Below, piece by piece: positions 34,401-46,086 of a stretch of DNA of 64,000 nt. The translations under genes were made by a program, and so were the position numbers. The stretch spans positions 806,001 through 870,000 of the forward strand of contig CAJNOJ010000006.1 of the NCBI GenBank assembly GCA_905250025.1, written 5' to 3'. Each line of letters starts with the position of its first letter. Positions within the stretch are counted from its first letter, which is position 1. Under the pieces are notes generated by a model, which saw nothing but the letters and a program-made list of their open reading frames with translations, ran no database searches and was not told the origin of the DNA. This stretch comes from Adineta ricciae (taxonomy: Eukaryota > Rotifera > Eurotatoria > Adinetida > Adinetidae).

Positions 34401-37112
34401 GCGTAAGTGATTGTGGCTGTTCAGGTCGTTGTTGGGCAGTGGATGAAGCAAGTGATTCTTGTGAACCAACTCGTGTATATGTGGCTGTTGGTGTCGAACC
34501 GAAAACACTAACAGATGGTTGACTCTCGTGAACAGTGCTTGTTTCGGTATATCTGCCAATGCCAGTGGACACAGTAGGTGGTTGCCTTTGTTGTTGCCAT
34601 GCTCCAGCACCAGTAATACTGACTGTCGAACCAGGATCATTTTCTGTTGGATTGAAACGTTTGATTTCCTCGGTCGGTGTTCGATTACCAGACGACGATA
34701 TGGTGAGATCCTGAGATGAAGTTCGTGGACGCACTCGTCGATCGTGCGAAATGTTGCGAGGAGTATTATCTTCTGAATCACCTTGATACGCTGAACGATC
34801 GCTGTATTCGTTAATTTGCGTATCGCCACTATCTTGTCGTGAACGTGAATGCTGTTGAAGACGATGCAATTGATCGCGTTGTGTCGCTGTTAGACCAAAC
34901 CAGAATGTATCATCCCATTTCCATGTGCGACCATCCTAGAAGGAGAAAACGAGTACAGGTTATTTTAACGGAGCCTGTTCGATTAACAAAGAAATGTATA
35001 TCTTACCGATGAATAGTATCCAATATCATTGACAGACTTAATCCGTTTACCAATAATCTGTTGAATTTCGTCAACATCGAGAGAGGATGAAGACCCTTGT
35101 GAATGTGACTGTTTTTGTTGTTGACGTTCTTCTTCTTGTGCACCAACAAGATCTTCCCATGTCATTGGAGCAACATTTGACGTATCTGCGGTTGGTTGTT
35201 TTGTTCGTGGAGCAGCTTTGACAGGTTCAGCCTGTTGTACGGACGGTGTTTTGGGTTGTTTAATACGAAAGCGTATTTCATCACCATGTCTCGAAGGTCT
35301 CTCTTCGGGTTCTGTACGTTTATTTTGTCCAGTTGGACTATTTAATGTTGATGAATCGGATGAACGGCCACTTTGTTGTTCAAACAATGAACGAAGTGCG
35401 CCTACACGACCAGATGTTGTTGTTGATTGAACATCAGAAGTATCCATGTGGTCTTTAACCCATTTTGATTGATTTATTGGAGGACGAGTGTCAACAACGA
35501 GCTGATAGTCTAGTCTTTGTAATTGTTCACGAACAAGACGAGGATCAACGCCTGCAGTAGATGTTGTTTGAGAGGGCGGTTGAGAAGACGAAGGAGGAGC
35601 AGAATGAGAAGGAGGAGGAGGAGGAGGGGGCGGTGGTGCATTTGTTGGTCGAGACATCGTTTCTTCGTTCAGATTGGCCAATCCACTTGCCCGTTGTAAA
35701 CGACCCACTACTGGCCCTTTACTACTAGATGTAGTTGTTGTCACCACTGAATCATCCTCTTCTGTGTCAACATTCGTCTGTTGTTCAGCTTGTTCATATG
35801 ATAGCCTGCGAGTCGTGCTTGTCCGAGGTACAATAGCGGGTGCAATATTGTTTGAAAGTGATGATGAGCGTGCTTCTGATGAAGTATACTCTTCGCTAAG
35901 ACTATTTGTTGCTGACGGTGGTATGACACGAACTAATTCTTCGGCGAATTGAACACGTGACGGACGTCGCTGATCGTCACTATCATCCAAAATGAAGGAA
36001 GTTTCTAGATGGCCGTCACCTGTTTGTATATCATATGGAACGGGTGGCCAACTAGATATTCGTGTTGTTTCTTCTGTTGTGTGTGTGGTAATCGACTGAC
36101 GAGGATTCACAAGCGGTGCTTCATGACCTGATCTGGAAGGTGTATTTGTAGTTGCTGCCCAGTCTTGATTAGTGAATGAACCAGACATACTGCTGACTGT
36201 TGAATGTGTATTTATTTCGTCACCACTCAGGCGTGATGTTCGATCAGAATCTAAATCATCAGGATGAAGCATAGTTTGAGAAGTTTTAGGACGTGGTAGC
36301 ACTTGTGGTGGTGCTGACGGTGGTAGCACCGGTTGTTGTGAAGGCGATGATTGAGCAATGATTGTGGTTGCCGACGATGTACTCGTTGGAGAGGACGAAG
36401 AGATTTGTTTCGCTTGTTCTTGATTATTATCGACGTGTATAATATACTCTTCGTATGAATATCGCGATTCTTCGACAAGTTCGTTTGGTGGGAGAAGTTC
36501 GTCAGTGTCAACTAATGACGATGGATTATTAGCTAAACGCTGACTACCCGAATGGATCTTCAAACGTTGTTCGTAAACGAGATTCTCGGAATTAGTTGTT
36601 TGTTGATTATTGCCAACAACTAAAGTTGAACCGTGTGTTGATAACTGACTTAATGATACTGGATGTGAGGTTTGAGTGAATTTAACTGATGCAGATGGAT
36701 CGTATGTAGCACGAAAGCGTATTGGTTGCCGATCTTGTTGTTCAACAAATACGCGATTATCCTGATTTGTATTTACAGTAGACTGTTCTGGATTAGTACG
36801 ATTAGGATAATAGATCGACAGGAGTTGAGTTTCGGCAAAGGAAGGAACGGATTTCGATTGAAAAGATAGATTCGTTGGATTTTCTTGCGTAGTTTGTGTA
36901 GCAGTCGTTGACTGATCAGGGTTCATCAAAGTTATTGATGCCGATGAAACAATGCGCGGTGGCAACGTGTTGCCACCCGTTTCACGAGAGTCGGAAGTAA
37001 CGTGTGGGGAAGCGGACGAATCACTGGAATCACCTGAGAACGTATTTAGTTGTTCCGGACGCTGTACTGTTCTTTTTGAACGACGACCAGGCAGTGGTTG
37101 TTGCGGATGCAT
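28411..37112 (-). CDS. Giant 2,876-aa protein with ~24 unassigned repeats
   Basis: Unknown function. Two in-phase exons: 37112-35007 and 34935-28411; the splice restores GYYSSDGRTWKWDDTFWFGL. Aa 1-~1000 are disordered, rich in Ser/Thr/Gln, with a nine-proline run near aa 490 and Gln runs near 880-925. Aa ~1000-2570 hold about two dozen divergent units of 45-60 residues: a helix ending in 'hxxYLhxxGxh', then 'D..', a strand 'hhhxh', a turn and a strand ending 'hxhP'. Examples: YLIRTGHVSFDGNEQIIRV, YLFRNGHVRYDADTG, LLFKHGQIKQDEFGNWLLYY, YLVNHGRFTLNADRTDIEY and YIYRAGSIYQDDFRRLVIKL. An acidic coiled stretch interrupts them (~1460-1480). A distinct C-terminal domain (aa ~2630-2876; HPHGVNCEVHALRNVAPYLD) follows. 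No signal peptide or TM, so it is probably cytoplasmic. The penultimate-but-one codon holds an N (28418). It lies directly downstream of adducin on the same strand. Confidence 0.85.
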
Positions 37113-38702
37113 TCAAACTGAAGGAAGAGAAAGAAAACGATACGTAAATAAAGTTTTCATTTCATGTTTTATTATTATTCTGTTTTTTTAGTTAAAAAAT
37201 ATAAACAATGTCACAATACCTTCATTTTTACACTCTTTAATAGCCTTGAACTTTTTCACAACATATGCATGCCTATTTCAATCATCATCATCTCATACTT
37301 TTGGTCAAAATGTATGCATGCACTTTTGCTCTCTTCGTATTTCTTCTTCTTCTTCTTCTTCTCTTCTTCTATTCGAAATATGACGACGAATTTTTCTGTT
37401 TTTTTTCACTTTTATATTTACCCCAATAGGTTCGTTCTTTTTCTTTCGTCGTTCTTTTACTTCAACTTCAACTAACTCAACGAACATTGACGAGATTAGT
37501 TCACTCAATTCTCTTTCTCCTCGACGTAATGTCTCAGGAAGAAAGAGAAAAAAGCAAAAAGAAATACCGGCATCGTTAGTCATCGCTGCATCATGTCAAA
37601 ATGAGTAAAGGGAGCGAGTAAACATTATAATTGTGATTTTTTTTTCACTAAAGTGAGGGGCACCACACACCAATAATATTTGCAGCACCAAGCAGTGTCA
37701 AAAAAAAAACTACGCACCATTGAATTAGTTATATAAAGAGGAAGAGAACAAAATATGCTTTGCTTCATTGATTGATCAATAATAGGAAAACATTGGCTCA
37801 ATAGAAAACTCATACGCTAAGAGGACGAAAAAAAGTCAATTAAACTTGTAAGATTTCTTACTGTTTATACAGAGTAATAAGATGATTTAAACATAACATT
37901 AGTTAAAGATTCACTTTTTCGGTGACTATCATTAGAATTGAAACGAAGAAAATGAAACCTTCAAGTAACAGGCCAACTATTCATTCTTCCTTCTTGCGAG
38001 CGCGTGTAGTAAAGTAAATAGTAGTAAATCTCATGCGTGTATATGTATGTTCGGTCATATTAAAGTGAAGAATGAAAGGGAGAGTTTCAATTTACGTCTA
38101 TTCGTGCAATACTTGACATTTTTTTCTTTGTGCAAAAATCATTATTATCATTATCTTTTTTTCTTTCGATGCAATGACCAAAGATTCCTTTTACACCCTG
38201 TAATAAACGGAAGAGTGTGAGATATGTGTCTTACCTTTCCTTGTGCGTGTATTCGAGTTGATTTCTTTGTTTTTATTAATTGACTTAATTTTGCGATATC
38301 ATTGTATAACTTCACCCGAAATTGTATAATACAAATGAATCAGGCGACAAGTTGGACATAATGCAGCAGATGGCGGTCAAACACAGAATGACACTTTTTT
38401 CTCGAGCGAACACAAACGCTCAAGAGTTGAAGAAGAAGAATGCGAGAGAAAAAAACGTAGAAAAAAAAACGGCAGAAGAACAACAACAGACATGAAATTA
38501 TAACTGGCCCAATACATAGCCGAGAGAATGTGTGATCATGATCGGAAGAGTTTTTTTTCGAAAGCACCAGTCTATATGTCTGGTTGATATGCACGATTTA
38601 GAACTGGGATGAATGATCAAATTCAAACGAACGAACGAACGAATGAGTCGAGAGAAAGAGAAACGGTTATCGTACCGACTGTCGGCTAGAGTTTTCACTT
38701 AC
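37113..38702. other. Spacer or long intron between adducin and the giant gene
   Basis: About 1.6 kb, AT-rich with poly-pyrimidine and poly-purine tracts. A strong acceptor (ctcttccttcag) ends at 37118, 5 nt before the giant gene's ATG. Another good acceptor (tttcttcctgag, near 37536) would give adducin a short basic end (DITSRRKRIE). No adducin-type Lys-rich MARCKS exon is seen here. Confidence 0.5.
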
Positions 38703-41700
38703 CTCGGCCAGTGCCACTTGTATGATGACTATCAACTTGATTGTCATAGTGCGAATCCCCTCCTAAAATAGAACCAAGTAACAATTTGATTGATTTTGAA
38801 AAGAAAAAGAATCATTCGTATGTGTTTATAGAAGGGACTGAGCTGTAAAGTGCTCTGGATGCAGGTACAATGTTGATGAAAACAAAAGAAAAAGATATTG
38901 ACCCATTATCCTTATTATTTAAGCAAGGAATGAAAGAAAACCATGCTTGATTTTATTTCATCATAAATCTTTACACACACCCTCTTTAGTCACATGGACT
39001 AAGCTTTTGCTTCCTATATGTAAATTTCTCAAGTATCAGAAATAAGCTCTTTTAGTGTTAACTTTATACCCTTTCGAATGTCATCGAGTAGAAGATTTCT
39101 TTTCAATGCTGAACGAAGACAAGAATAAATTCGGTAAGCAGAAACAAGCGGTAAGCTTACCTTGCTCACGAATTTGATTTTGTTCAACTTCACGCTTGTA
39201 TTTTTCGAGCTCTTCATTATCCATGTGTGCAAATGGATTTTGAGCATAATAGGATTTGTAAACGACAGCATTATTCTGTTGATCACGTTTTATAATACCT
39301 TTGGATGCAGCTCCAACGACAACGACAGGCTCAGCGGACGTCTGATGTGGATCCTAAGTGAGATAATCAGTGAGGACTTTTAAATCTACAGGCTGATGCT
39401 CTTACTTTCATTTGTGTTACATCTTCCCAACCGGCATTTTCGAGAATTTTCGACTGATACCCGGCGGATATCTTTTCATTGAACCGGTCTTCTTTTATCT
39501 GCTTCTGATGAGTTTTAAGTTCCTTTGGATCTACATTGCTCGGCGCAAATTGATGTTTGGTATCGATTTTAATTGGTGTTGAATGTTTGGAACCGGTATC
39601 TGGTACCCACTGTAGCAAAAAAAAAGAAATTTTAATTAATTAGATGAATTACCGAAGCACTCTATAACCTGACTACACTTCAGTCTTTTTTTAGTTGAAG
39701 TATTACGTCATCGGTCAGAATACATAATAGGCTAGCGGTCATTTTTTACTCTCCAATCGTCCTGTTCCCCATTCTGGACATGACAAAGTCGTTATCGAAC
39801 ACACTTATGTTATTAGACATTATCCAACATAAGTTTCGTCAGTTTACATGTTTATTAAAATCACTTAGGAGTGAAGCTCTTAAATACTGGTCCTACTTTT
39901 CTATCGAAATGAAATTTAACGATTTAATCTAGATGTACTTCTTTTCAAGGATCGTTTGAATGAAACAATCTAATACGTTCGAAAGCTATGCATACTAATA
40001 CTAACGATCGAACATGACAAAACCTTGCATACTATCATCGATCAGGAAAACTGTTATGTTAATTTCGATTTCTCTATTATGAATCAAAGGTCAAGTTGGA
40101 AGAATACAGCTGTTGCTAATCATTATTCGAATAGAAACGGTTAAATGTCATGGACATCGTATAAACTGGAAGTTAGATTTTCGTAAGGAAAAAAAAACGA
40201 ATGACTGTTTCTATGGAAATCTTACTTTTGTCACTTTCTTTGGATTTGGTGTTCCTGTCTCTTCGATTTCTTGCTTTAAATATGCATTCGGTGAATTGCA
40301 CCATTCAGTTGTGCGTTGAGCTTGCCGTGATGGTGAACTAAAATAAACAAGATTTTTTTTTTCGTAAAGAAAGAATCACAATCGACATTAAATGACTTAC
40401 TATGCCTCGGGATGTGTTTGTCCTCCATCGACAAAAGCGGTTGCTGATGAAGCAGCTGGTGGTACTTCAATGTCTTTGAACGTTGCGGTTTTGTCCAACG
40501 TACGTATTAATGGTTGCCGATAAACATAACCCGTTCGAAAGCCAGCATTATCCAAAATGCGCATCAAACTTTCGAATTCCATTTCACCTATTTTCCATTT
40601 GCGATCTTCTGTGGCTTCATTGACATTTCCTTGTAAGACATCAGCAATCTAGAAGAATAATGTTCGTGTGTTCGGCATACAAAAAGAGTGAAACGAGCAA
40701 ATATTGATAATTTTTCTTCTTACTCGTTTCTGTTGTTCACTCGATGGTAAATACAATTGATCAATACCAATCGGTGCTGCACGTACTTGTACTTCACAAG
40801 CATTTATCACATTAAATGCATATTTCCATGCCTCTTCAATCGTTTCACCACATGCAACAAATCCATGATTACGTAAGATCATAACTTTGTTGATGGGGCC
40901 TAAATCTTCGACCAAGAGTTTTTTCACATCGTCTTCGATTAGAACACCTCGATAATCATGATAAGATATTTTTCCGCAAAATAATGCATCTTGAGATAGT
41001 GGTAACAAGCCACATTTCATTGCTGATACAGCAGCAACTGCCGGCGTGTACAAGTGCACGATACATTTAATATCCGGTCGAGCTTTATGAATTGCTGAAT
41101 GAAGTGTAAAACCAGCACGATTGATTCCATAGGTTGTGCTGCCCGGATCAACAATATTACCTGTATGCAAGAAAGAAAAAGAAAAATGTTTCAATCAGAC
41201 TTGTTTTACTTGTTCTCACCGGTAATGTCAACTTTAACTAAACTTGAACCTGTTATTTCGTGATACATCAGACCAAATGGATTGATCAGAAAATGCTCTT
41301 GCTCTTGGTTAACACGTACCTGAAAGATTAAATAAGATGTTATTAGTTGTTGTCGATTATCGACTGAAGACGAACCGTAATATGATTATAAATGCCTTGT
41401 GACCATCCGAACAGATCGACGAGTCGATAGAGCGATGCGACTTTACATCGAAGTAAACGTTCGCTTTTGGAATAACCACTCGAATCAACACCGCGAATAT
41501 CATTGATCGGAACAATCACTGAACCGCCAGAACGTGATAACGACGATACTGTTGTCCATCGTGATGTGTGTGGTAATAATAGTTCCGAAATTTGCTGCAA
41601 AGCAATTAATGATGCTGGATGTGGGCCATGTTTTAATGCGTCTGTTATAATTGCTTCTAATTCATGACGAAATTCATTGGAATTCAATATCATAGTAACA

Positions 41701-41858
41701 CGTTGTCGTTGTCCCATCTGACGCATATCTTCTTTAACATCAGCTGGTCGATCTACTTCACGACGATATTCATCATCATTAGCATCATCATCATTGGCAT
41801 GTTGTGATTGAGTTTTGACAGGAGATTCTACACGTGTTCCATTCGTTACTGTTGGCAT
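38703..41858 (-). CDS. Adducin (last coding exon unresolved)
   Basis: Actin-capping protein that joins spectrin to actin at the membrane skeleton. Eight in-phase exons: 41858-41376, 41319-41220, 41160-40724, 40648-40401, 40337-40226, 39609-39406, 39353-39161 and 38762-38703; about 612 residues visible against ~740 in vertebrate adducins. The head (aa ~90-380) is the class II aldolase-like fold: [28 protein letters not shown] and [20 protein letters not shown]. Neck and tail follow ([37 protein letters not shown]). The C-terminal Lys-rich MARCKS-like domain is not found. The last visible exon ends in phase 1 (GGC CGA G), so another exon follows; candidates start at 37117 or near 37535. Upstream of the ATG lies an acceptor (ttatttcag), implying a 5' UTR intron or trans-splicing. 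Confidence 0.92.
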
Positions 41859-43081
41859 TTTATCCAAAGAAAACTTTCTATCTGAAATAATAGAGAAAAC
41901 GACAATTTTCATTGCGAACAATTTTTTTTGTTCTGTGTTAACTAGTTTCATTGTGTTTCATATGAAAATATTCGTTTCCTGATGTTCTTTTTTCCCATTC
42001 TAAACACTTCCGAGTGACATTGGAACCAAATGCCCAATTAAAGAGTAACATACACATTCATAATTACTACGATGCAGAACACAAATGATACACACACATG
42101 CGTACTGAACGAAAAACATTTCAGTTCAAAAGGTTTCTGTATTATTTATGTAATCGATATGATACACGTCTTCGGAGATTTGGAAAATGAATGCAAATAT
42201 TATTCGAGCTTTCCCTTCTCCTTCAAGGCTCATGGGAAATTCCAAAAGGCAACTTTGAACTCAATAGATTTTTATACAAGTGTAATAATTACGTTCAACT
42301 AACAAACAAGAGCTGCTCTTTCGCATTGACGAAGTACTAACATCAACAGTATTATTATCTACCTGCAAAACACAAAAAGAGAGCTCTTCTCAAAAGTATG
42401 TCTCCTATGACTTTTCTGTATAACAATAGATCGTTTTGATTAATATTGTCTATGACATCAACCTTGAAATATATTAATCAAGTCTATACAATTCAGCTAG
42501 ATTGAACATACTAATGGTTATTATCGTTACGAATACAATCATTAGGTAAGAATATTTATTGATAAGTCTTTTTTCACTCGGCTTAACTTCTGACATGAAT
42601 ATTGATAAGAATGAACAAAAGAGTTCTTTATTTTCTTCTGCTCTTCGATCGAAAAGTTCATCAGAAAGCAAAGCATGTACTTCATCATTCCTTTCGAAAA
42701 GCGCTCGAATCCCAAAGAATATTTATTATCCGAATAGTACCCAAGTCAAACAACATGTACTATCGTTCATTCTTTACACCTCTAAGCTGTGTAACCCCTT
42801 GAAAAATCATTTAATAAAACCGGCACTTCACTTTATTTTCTCGTTAATCGAATGTAAATATCAAGTTTTCCTAATCGATAAGCATATGTTCTTACTTTCA
42901 TGATGCAAAAGAATAACATTACTTGCTTGTATCAAACATAATTGACATAACACGTCGACCGATCCGATTACATCTGCACTATATAGCAAAGAACATTACC
43001 GTCGGATTAAGATTTCAATTTGATAAATTATCTAAAATATAAAACAGTCTTGAGTGTCGTGCTTTTTTTTTATTCTAGTTC
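41859..43081. other. Spacer between adducin and SMYD genes
   Basis: About 1.2 kb, AT-rich. Frames at 42072-42302, 42559-42903 and 42602-42802 overlap in different phases and lack motifs. Probably the adducin 5' UTR and promoter and the SMYD 3' flank. Confidence 0.45.
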
Positions 43082-44170
43082 TTATGAAGTTATTTGTGTC
43101 TGTTTAATTGTCATTTCTAGACGATATTCCTCGCAGATTCTCATCGCTTCTCGTGTCAATGGATGATCCCCACCCATCGATATCTGTACTCTTTGACAAG
43201 TAGTTTCCATTGTTGATTGAATAATTAGATGCGAGATGGTCTCGGCTAGTAATAATTCTAATTTTAAATGTTTAACATGATGTAATGATACATATGCGTG
43301 ATAATAGGGTAATAGTTGATCATAATATTGGCATAAATTCTTACTGGATTGATATGCAGCGGGATAATCTGTGTTACTAATTGATTTATCCATTTGTTGT
43401 TCGTTGTAGTGAATTTTTTCCAGTAGGAACAATTCGTTGGGATCGTTTTTCAAACAACGTTTACATTGACAATTGAAATAGTAGTTTTCTCGTAGAAATT
43501 CTTGTCGATTCTTATACGTTTCTAATAAATCGATATAATTGATTGTCCAGCCGTCTACTGATTCGCTCGCGATTGTTCGGACTGAGAGGTACTTGCCATT
43601 GAATATAGTATGACAAGTTGGAAAACAGGAATGATTGTAGATTGTTGCATCGAAATATAAACCGTAACCGATAGATTTGAGATCGATTGGATCGTGAATG
43701 GTCAATGTATTGATAACTAAACGACAGAAATGTTGAAAGATTAAATTTTCATCGAAATCATCAACGATATTCCATTGTTTTAATCGTTGATAAATCGATT
43801 GAAATGTTGTGTAACGTCGTCGATCATGGCGAATTTCGTTTTCATGAGTTTGAAGATCATTCAGCTGACGTTTTGTTGGAGGATTGTCTATTCCATGATC
43901 GTTTCTATAACGAATAATCAAACGTAAGAATAAACGTGTTAAATCGTGTTCATCGGTAAGGGTAGGTAAATGTGCACATTCGTGCCTATGATAGATCCAA
44001 TCTTGTCGTTGACATGATACTGAACAGTAGAATACTTGACGACATTGTGAGCAGCGTTTTAAATCATTCGATTGATTCAAACATTGACTACAGTATGTTG
44101 ATGTTGATGATGAAAGAACGTGAACATAAGGTAATAACGATGAAAAGAGATTCGTGCCACAGATTACCAT
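43082..44170 (-). CDS. SMYD-type MYND/SET lysine methyltransferase-like protein
   Basis: SMYD proteins methylate lysines on histones and other proteins. Single uninterrupted frame of 362 aa. The MYND zinc finger is complete (YCSQCLNQSNDLKRCSQC, FYCSVSCQRQDW, HRHECAH). The SET core has IYNHSCFPTCHTIFNG (NHSC; cofactor/active-site pocket) and WTINYIDLLETYKNRQEFL (catalytic-type Tyr). The post-SET Cys motif is intact (FNCQCKRC). The usual GEEL before the Tyr is replaced by VDGW. The N-terminal SET piece (GRGxxA) is absent; a good acceptor (tttcttgcag, ending at 44197) with an open frame to the ATG suggests that an upstream coding exon may carry it. An intronless body is unusual beside 8-13-exon neighbours. 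Confidence 0.85.
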   Translation of the reverse strand: MVICGTNLFSSLLPYVHVLSSSTSTYCSQCLNQSNDLKRCSQCRQVFYCSVSCQRQDWIYHRHECAHLPTLTDEHDLTRLFLRLIIRYRNDHGIDNPPTKRQLNDLQTHENEIRHDRRRYTTFQSIYQRLKQWNIVDDFDENLIFQHFCRLVINTLTIHDPIDLKSIGYGLYFDATIYNHSCFPTCHTIFNGKYLSVRTIASESVDGWTINYIDLLETYKNRQEFLRENYYFNCQCKRCLKNDPNELFLLEKIHYNEQQMDKSISNTDYPAAYQSSKNLCQYYDQLLPYYHAYVSLHHVKHLKLELLLAETISHLIIQSTMETTCQRVQISMGGDHPLTREAMRICEEYRLEMTIKQTQITS

Positions 44171-44196
44171 CTCTTTGATATACAGTTCGTTTCTAT

Positions 44197-46086
44197 CTGC
44201 AAGAAATATATATATTTAGTATTTGGTTACATGTGTGACACAAAGCAAGCAAAGAGAAGTAGAAGAAATAGAAGGAGAAGGAGAAGAGAAAAAAAAACTA
44301 CAAATAACTATTGCCGTAAGTGATAGATGGTCCGGTACTCTATGACGATGTCGAGCCGACAAGAGAAAGGGAAAGAGAAGGAGAAGAGATCCTCGCAAGG
44401 GAAATCGATTTTTTTTTCACGTACGATGATGTTTCATAGTCATATTCTTTGCCGCAATGTAAAGATACAATAAAACAAAGGATTAGACCATGTGAAGAAT
44501 GAGTTGAAGAATAGACAGGCCACTAGAATTACTGTGATTCTAAATATATGTAAATATCCAATATCAGTCAAGGCGAGGTCAGACAAGTAAGAACAACAGC
44601 AGCAGCAGCAGTGATGATGGTATGTAATGTGAACAAATAGTGAAAGAAAAGAACGAACAGACAAGCGTTCATTCGCCATTCAATAAACGGGGATGTAGGG
44701 CTCAGATAATCTCTGACGATGTCGAATGGCGTTGAGTGGAAGAAGAACAGATGAAAAAAGAGAAGAAAAAAGATGATCCCATTGATCAACGAGTCTTACA
44801 GGAAGAGAAAAGAGAGGAAAGCAATAATAAAATATATATTCATCAGTGATTATGACTCTTTTTCTCTCATTGCCAATCAATCAGTCAATCAACATGAGAC
44901 GGAATAGAGCCAAATAAGTTAATATTATGGAAAACAGAGTCATCTGTATGGTAAGTACGTCTACACAATGATGAACTGTTGTTGCAGATAAATTTGTGAT
45001 GATTTTATTTGTTTCTGTGGATTGGGCGAGAAGAAAGAGGTTTTCTTTTCACGCAAAATGTGTTTACGTATGCTAGTTGGAACAAATCAAAACCAAAAGG
45101 AAAGGAAAAAGAGGAATGAAATGAACGTTTCCGAATATTTTCCAAGGAGAAACTAGTAGAGAACTCGTAGAAACGATGTTTTTCAAATGGAACTCACTCG
45201 AAATGAATTTTTCCGAAAAAATTAATTAGAACATAATAAAGGAAAATAATGGAATATCTATTAGAAGAGAACGGTTCATTTCTCGAGAGAAATAGAACAA
45301 AAATTCAATCAATAGAACGTACAGAACAACAAAATTTAATACTGGTTGAAAGCCGCAAAATTTTGGTGCAATAGTGGCCATCATTACTTTGCAGATGGCT
45401 CACCAGAGCCAATAAAATCTAATTTGATCTCTTTTGAGTTATACATGGAAGGAATGCCTTGTTTCGTGCTATACAATATCGAATGAATTAAAAACTTACA
45501 AGAAAAATACTCTGCTATTGATATATTGCTGTTTGAAACTATATAGATGGCGCTGGGCATTGAATGAAATGCTCTATCTTTAGCGTTCTTCGGCAATAAA
45601 CGAGAGGAACTGTTCAAGAAAAATCTGACGAATGTTTATCGATTGGTATACATAGTTTATTTCGCTGGGATTGATCATGTCGTTAGCTAAGTTCGATGAC
45701 TCAAACTCATTGATTACGATTCAGTGCCCATTTTCTTTCTTCTGAAGATACTGAGTAGCATTTCGTCTATCTTGCTTTGCTCGAATATTGATGTTACATT
45801 TTTATCGAGTCATAGTTTTCCATTAAGATATGACCATGAGGTAACAGCTGTTTGATATGACAAACAATGAATGATTTAAACTACACTGCTCATTGGAGTT
45901 CTTTCTCGATCCAGCTGGTGATTTACATGCAATCACAATTGTGAACAGTTTACTAAAGACTTTCAACTAAAATAGTGCAACTCGGTGTGTTCCCGTTGTA
46001 TGTATTTTCTTCTTTTTTTCACAGCAGTTCATTTGAGCGAGCAAAAAAGAAAAAAAAGTTACTTGAAAGAAAAAGATCGAATCAGT
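44197..46086. other. Gene-poor spacer
   Basis: About 1.9 kb of AT-rich and purine-rich sequence. Frames such as 44568-44789 and 45384-45617 (- strand) lack motifs and splice support. May contain the SMYD first exon and promoter, and at the right the KLHDC10 3' UTR. Confidence 0.45.

Noticed and set aside
34350..36511. Other - and + strand frames of 60-160 codons overlapping the giant gene's exons
   Set aside because: Shadows of low-complexity codons in other frames; no motifs, no separate promoters.
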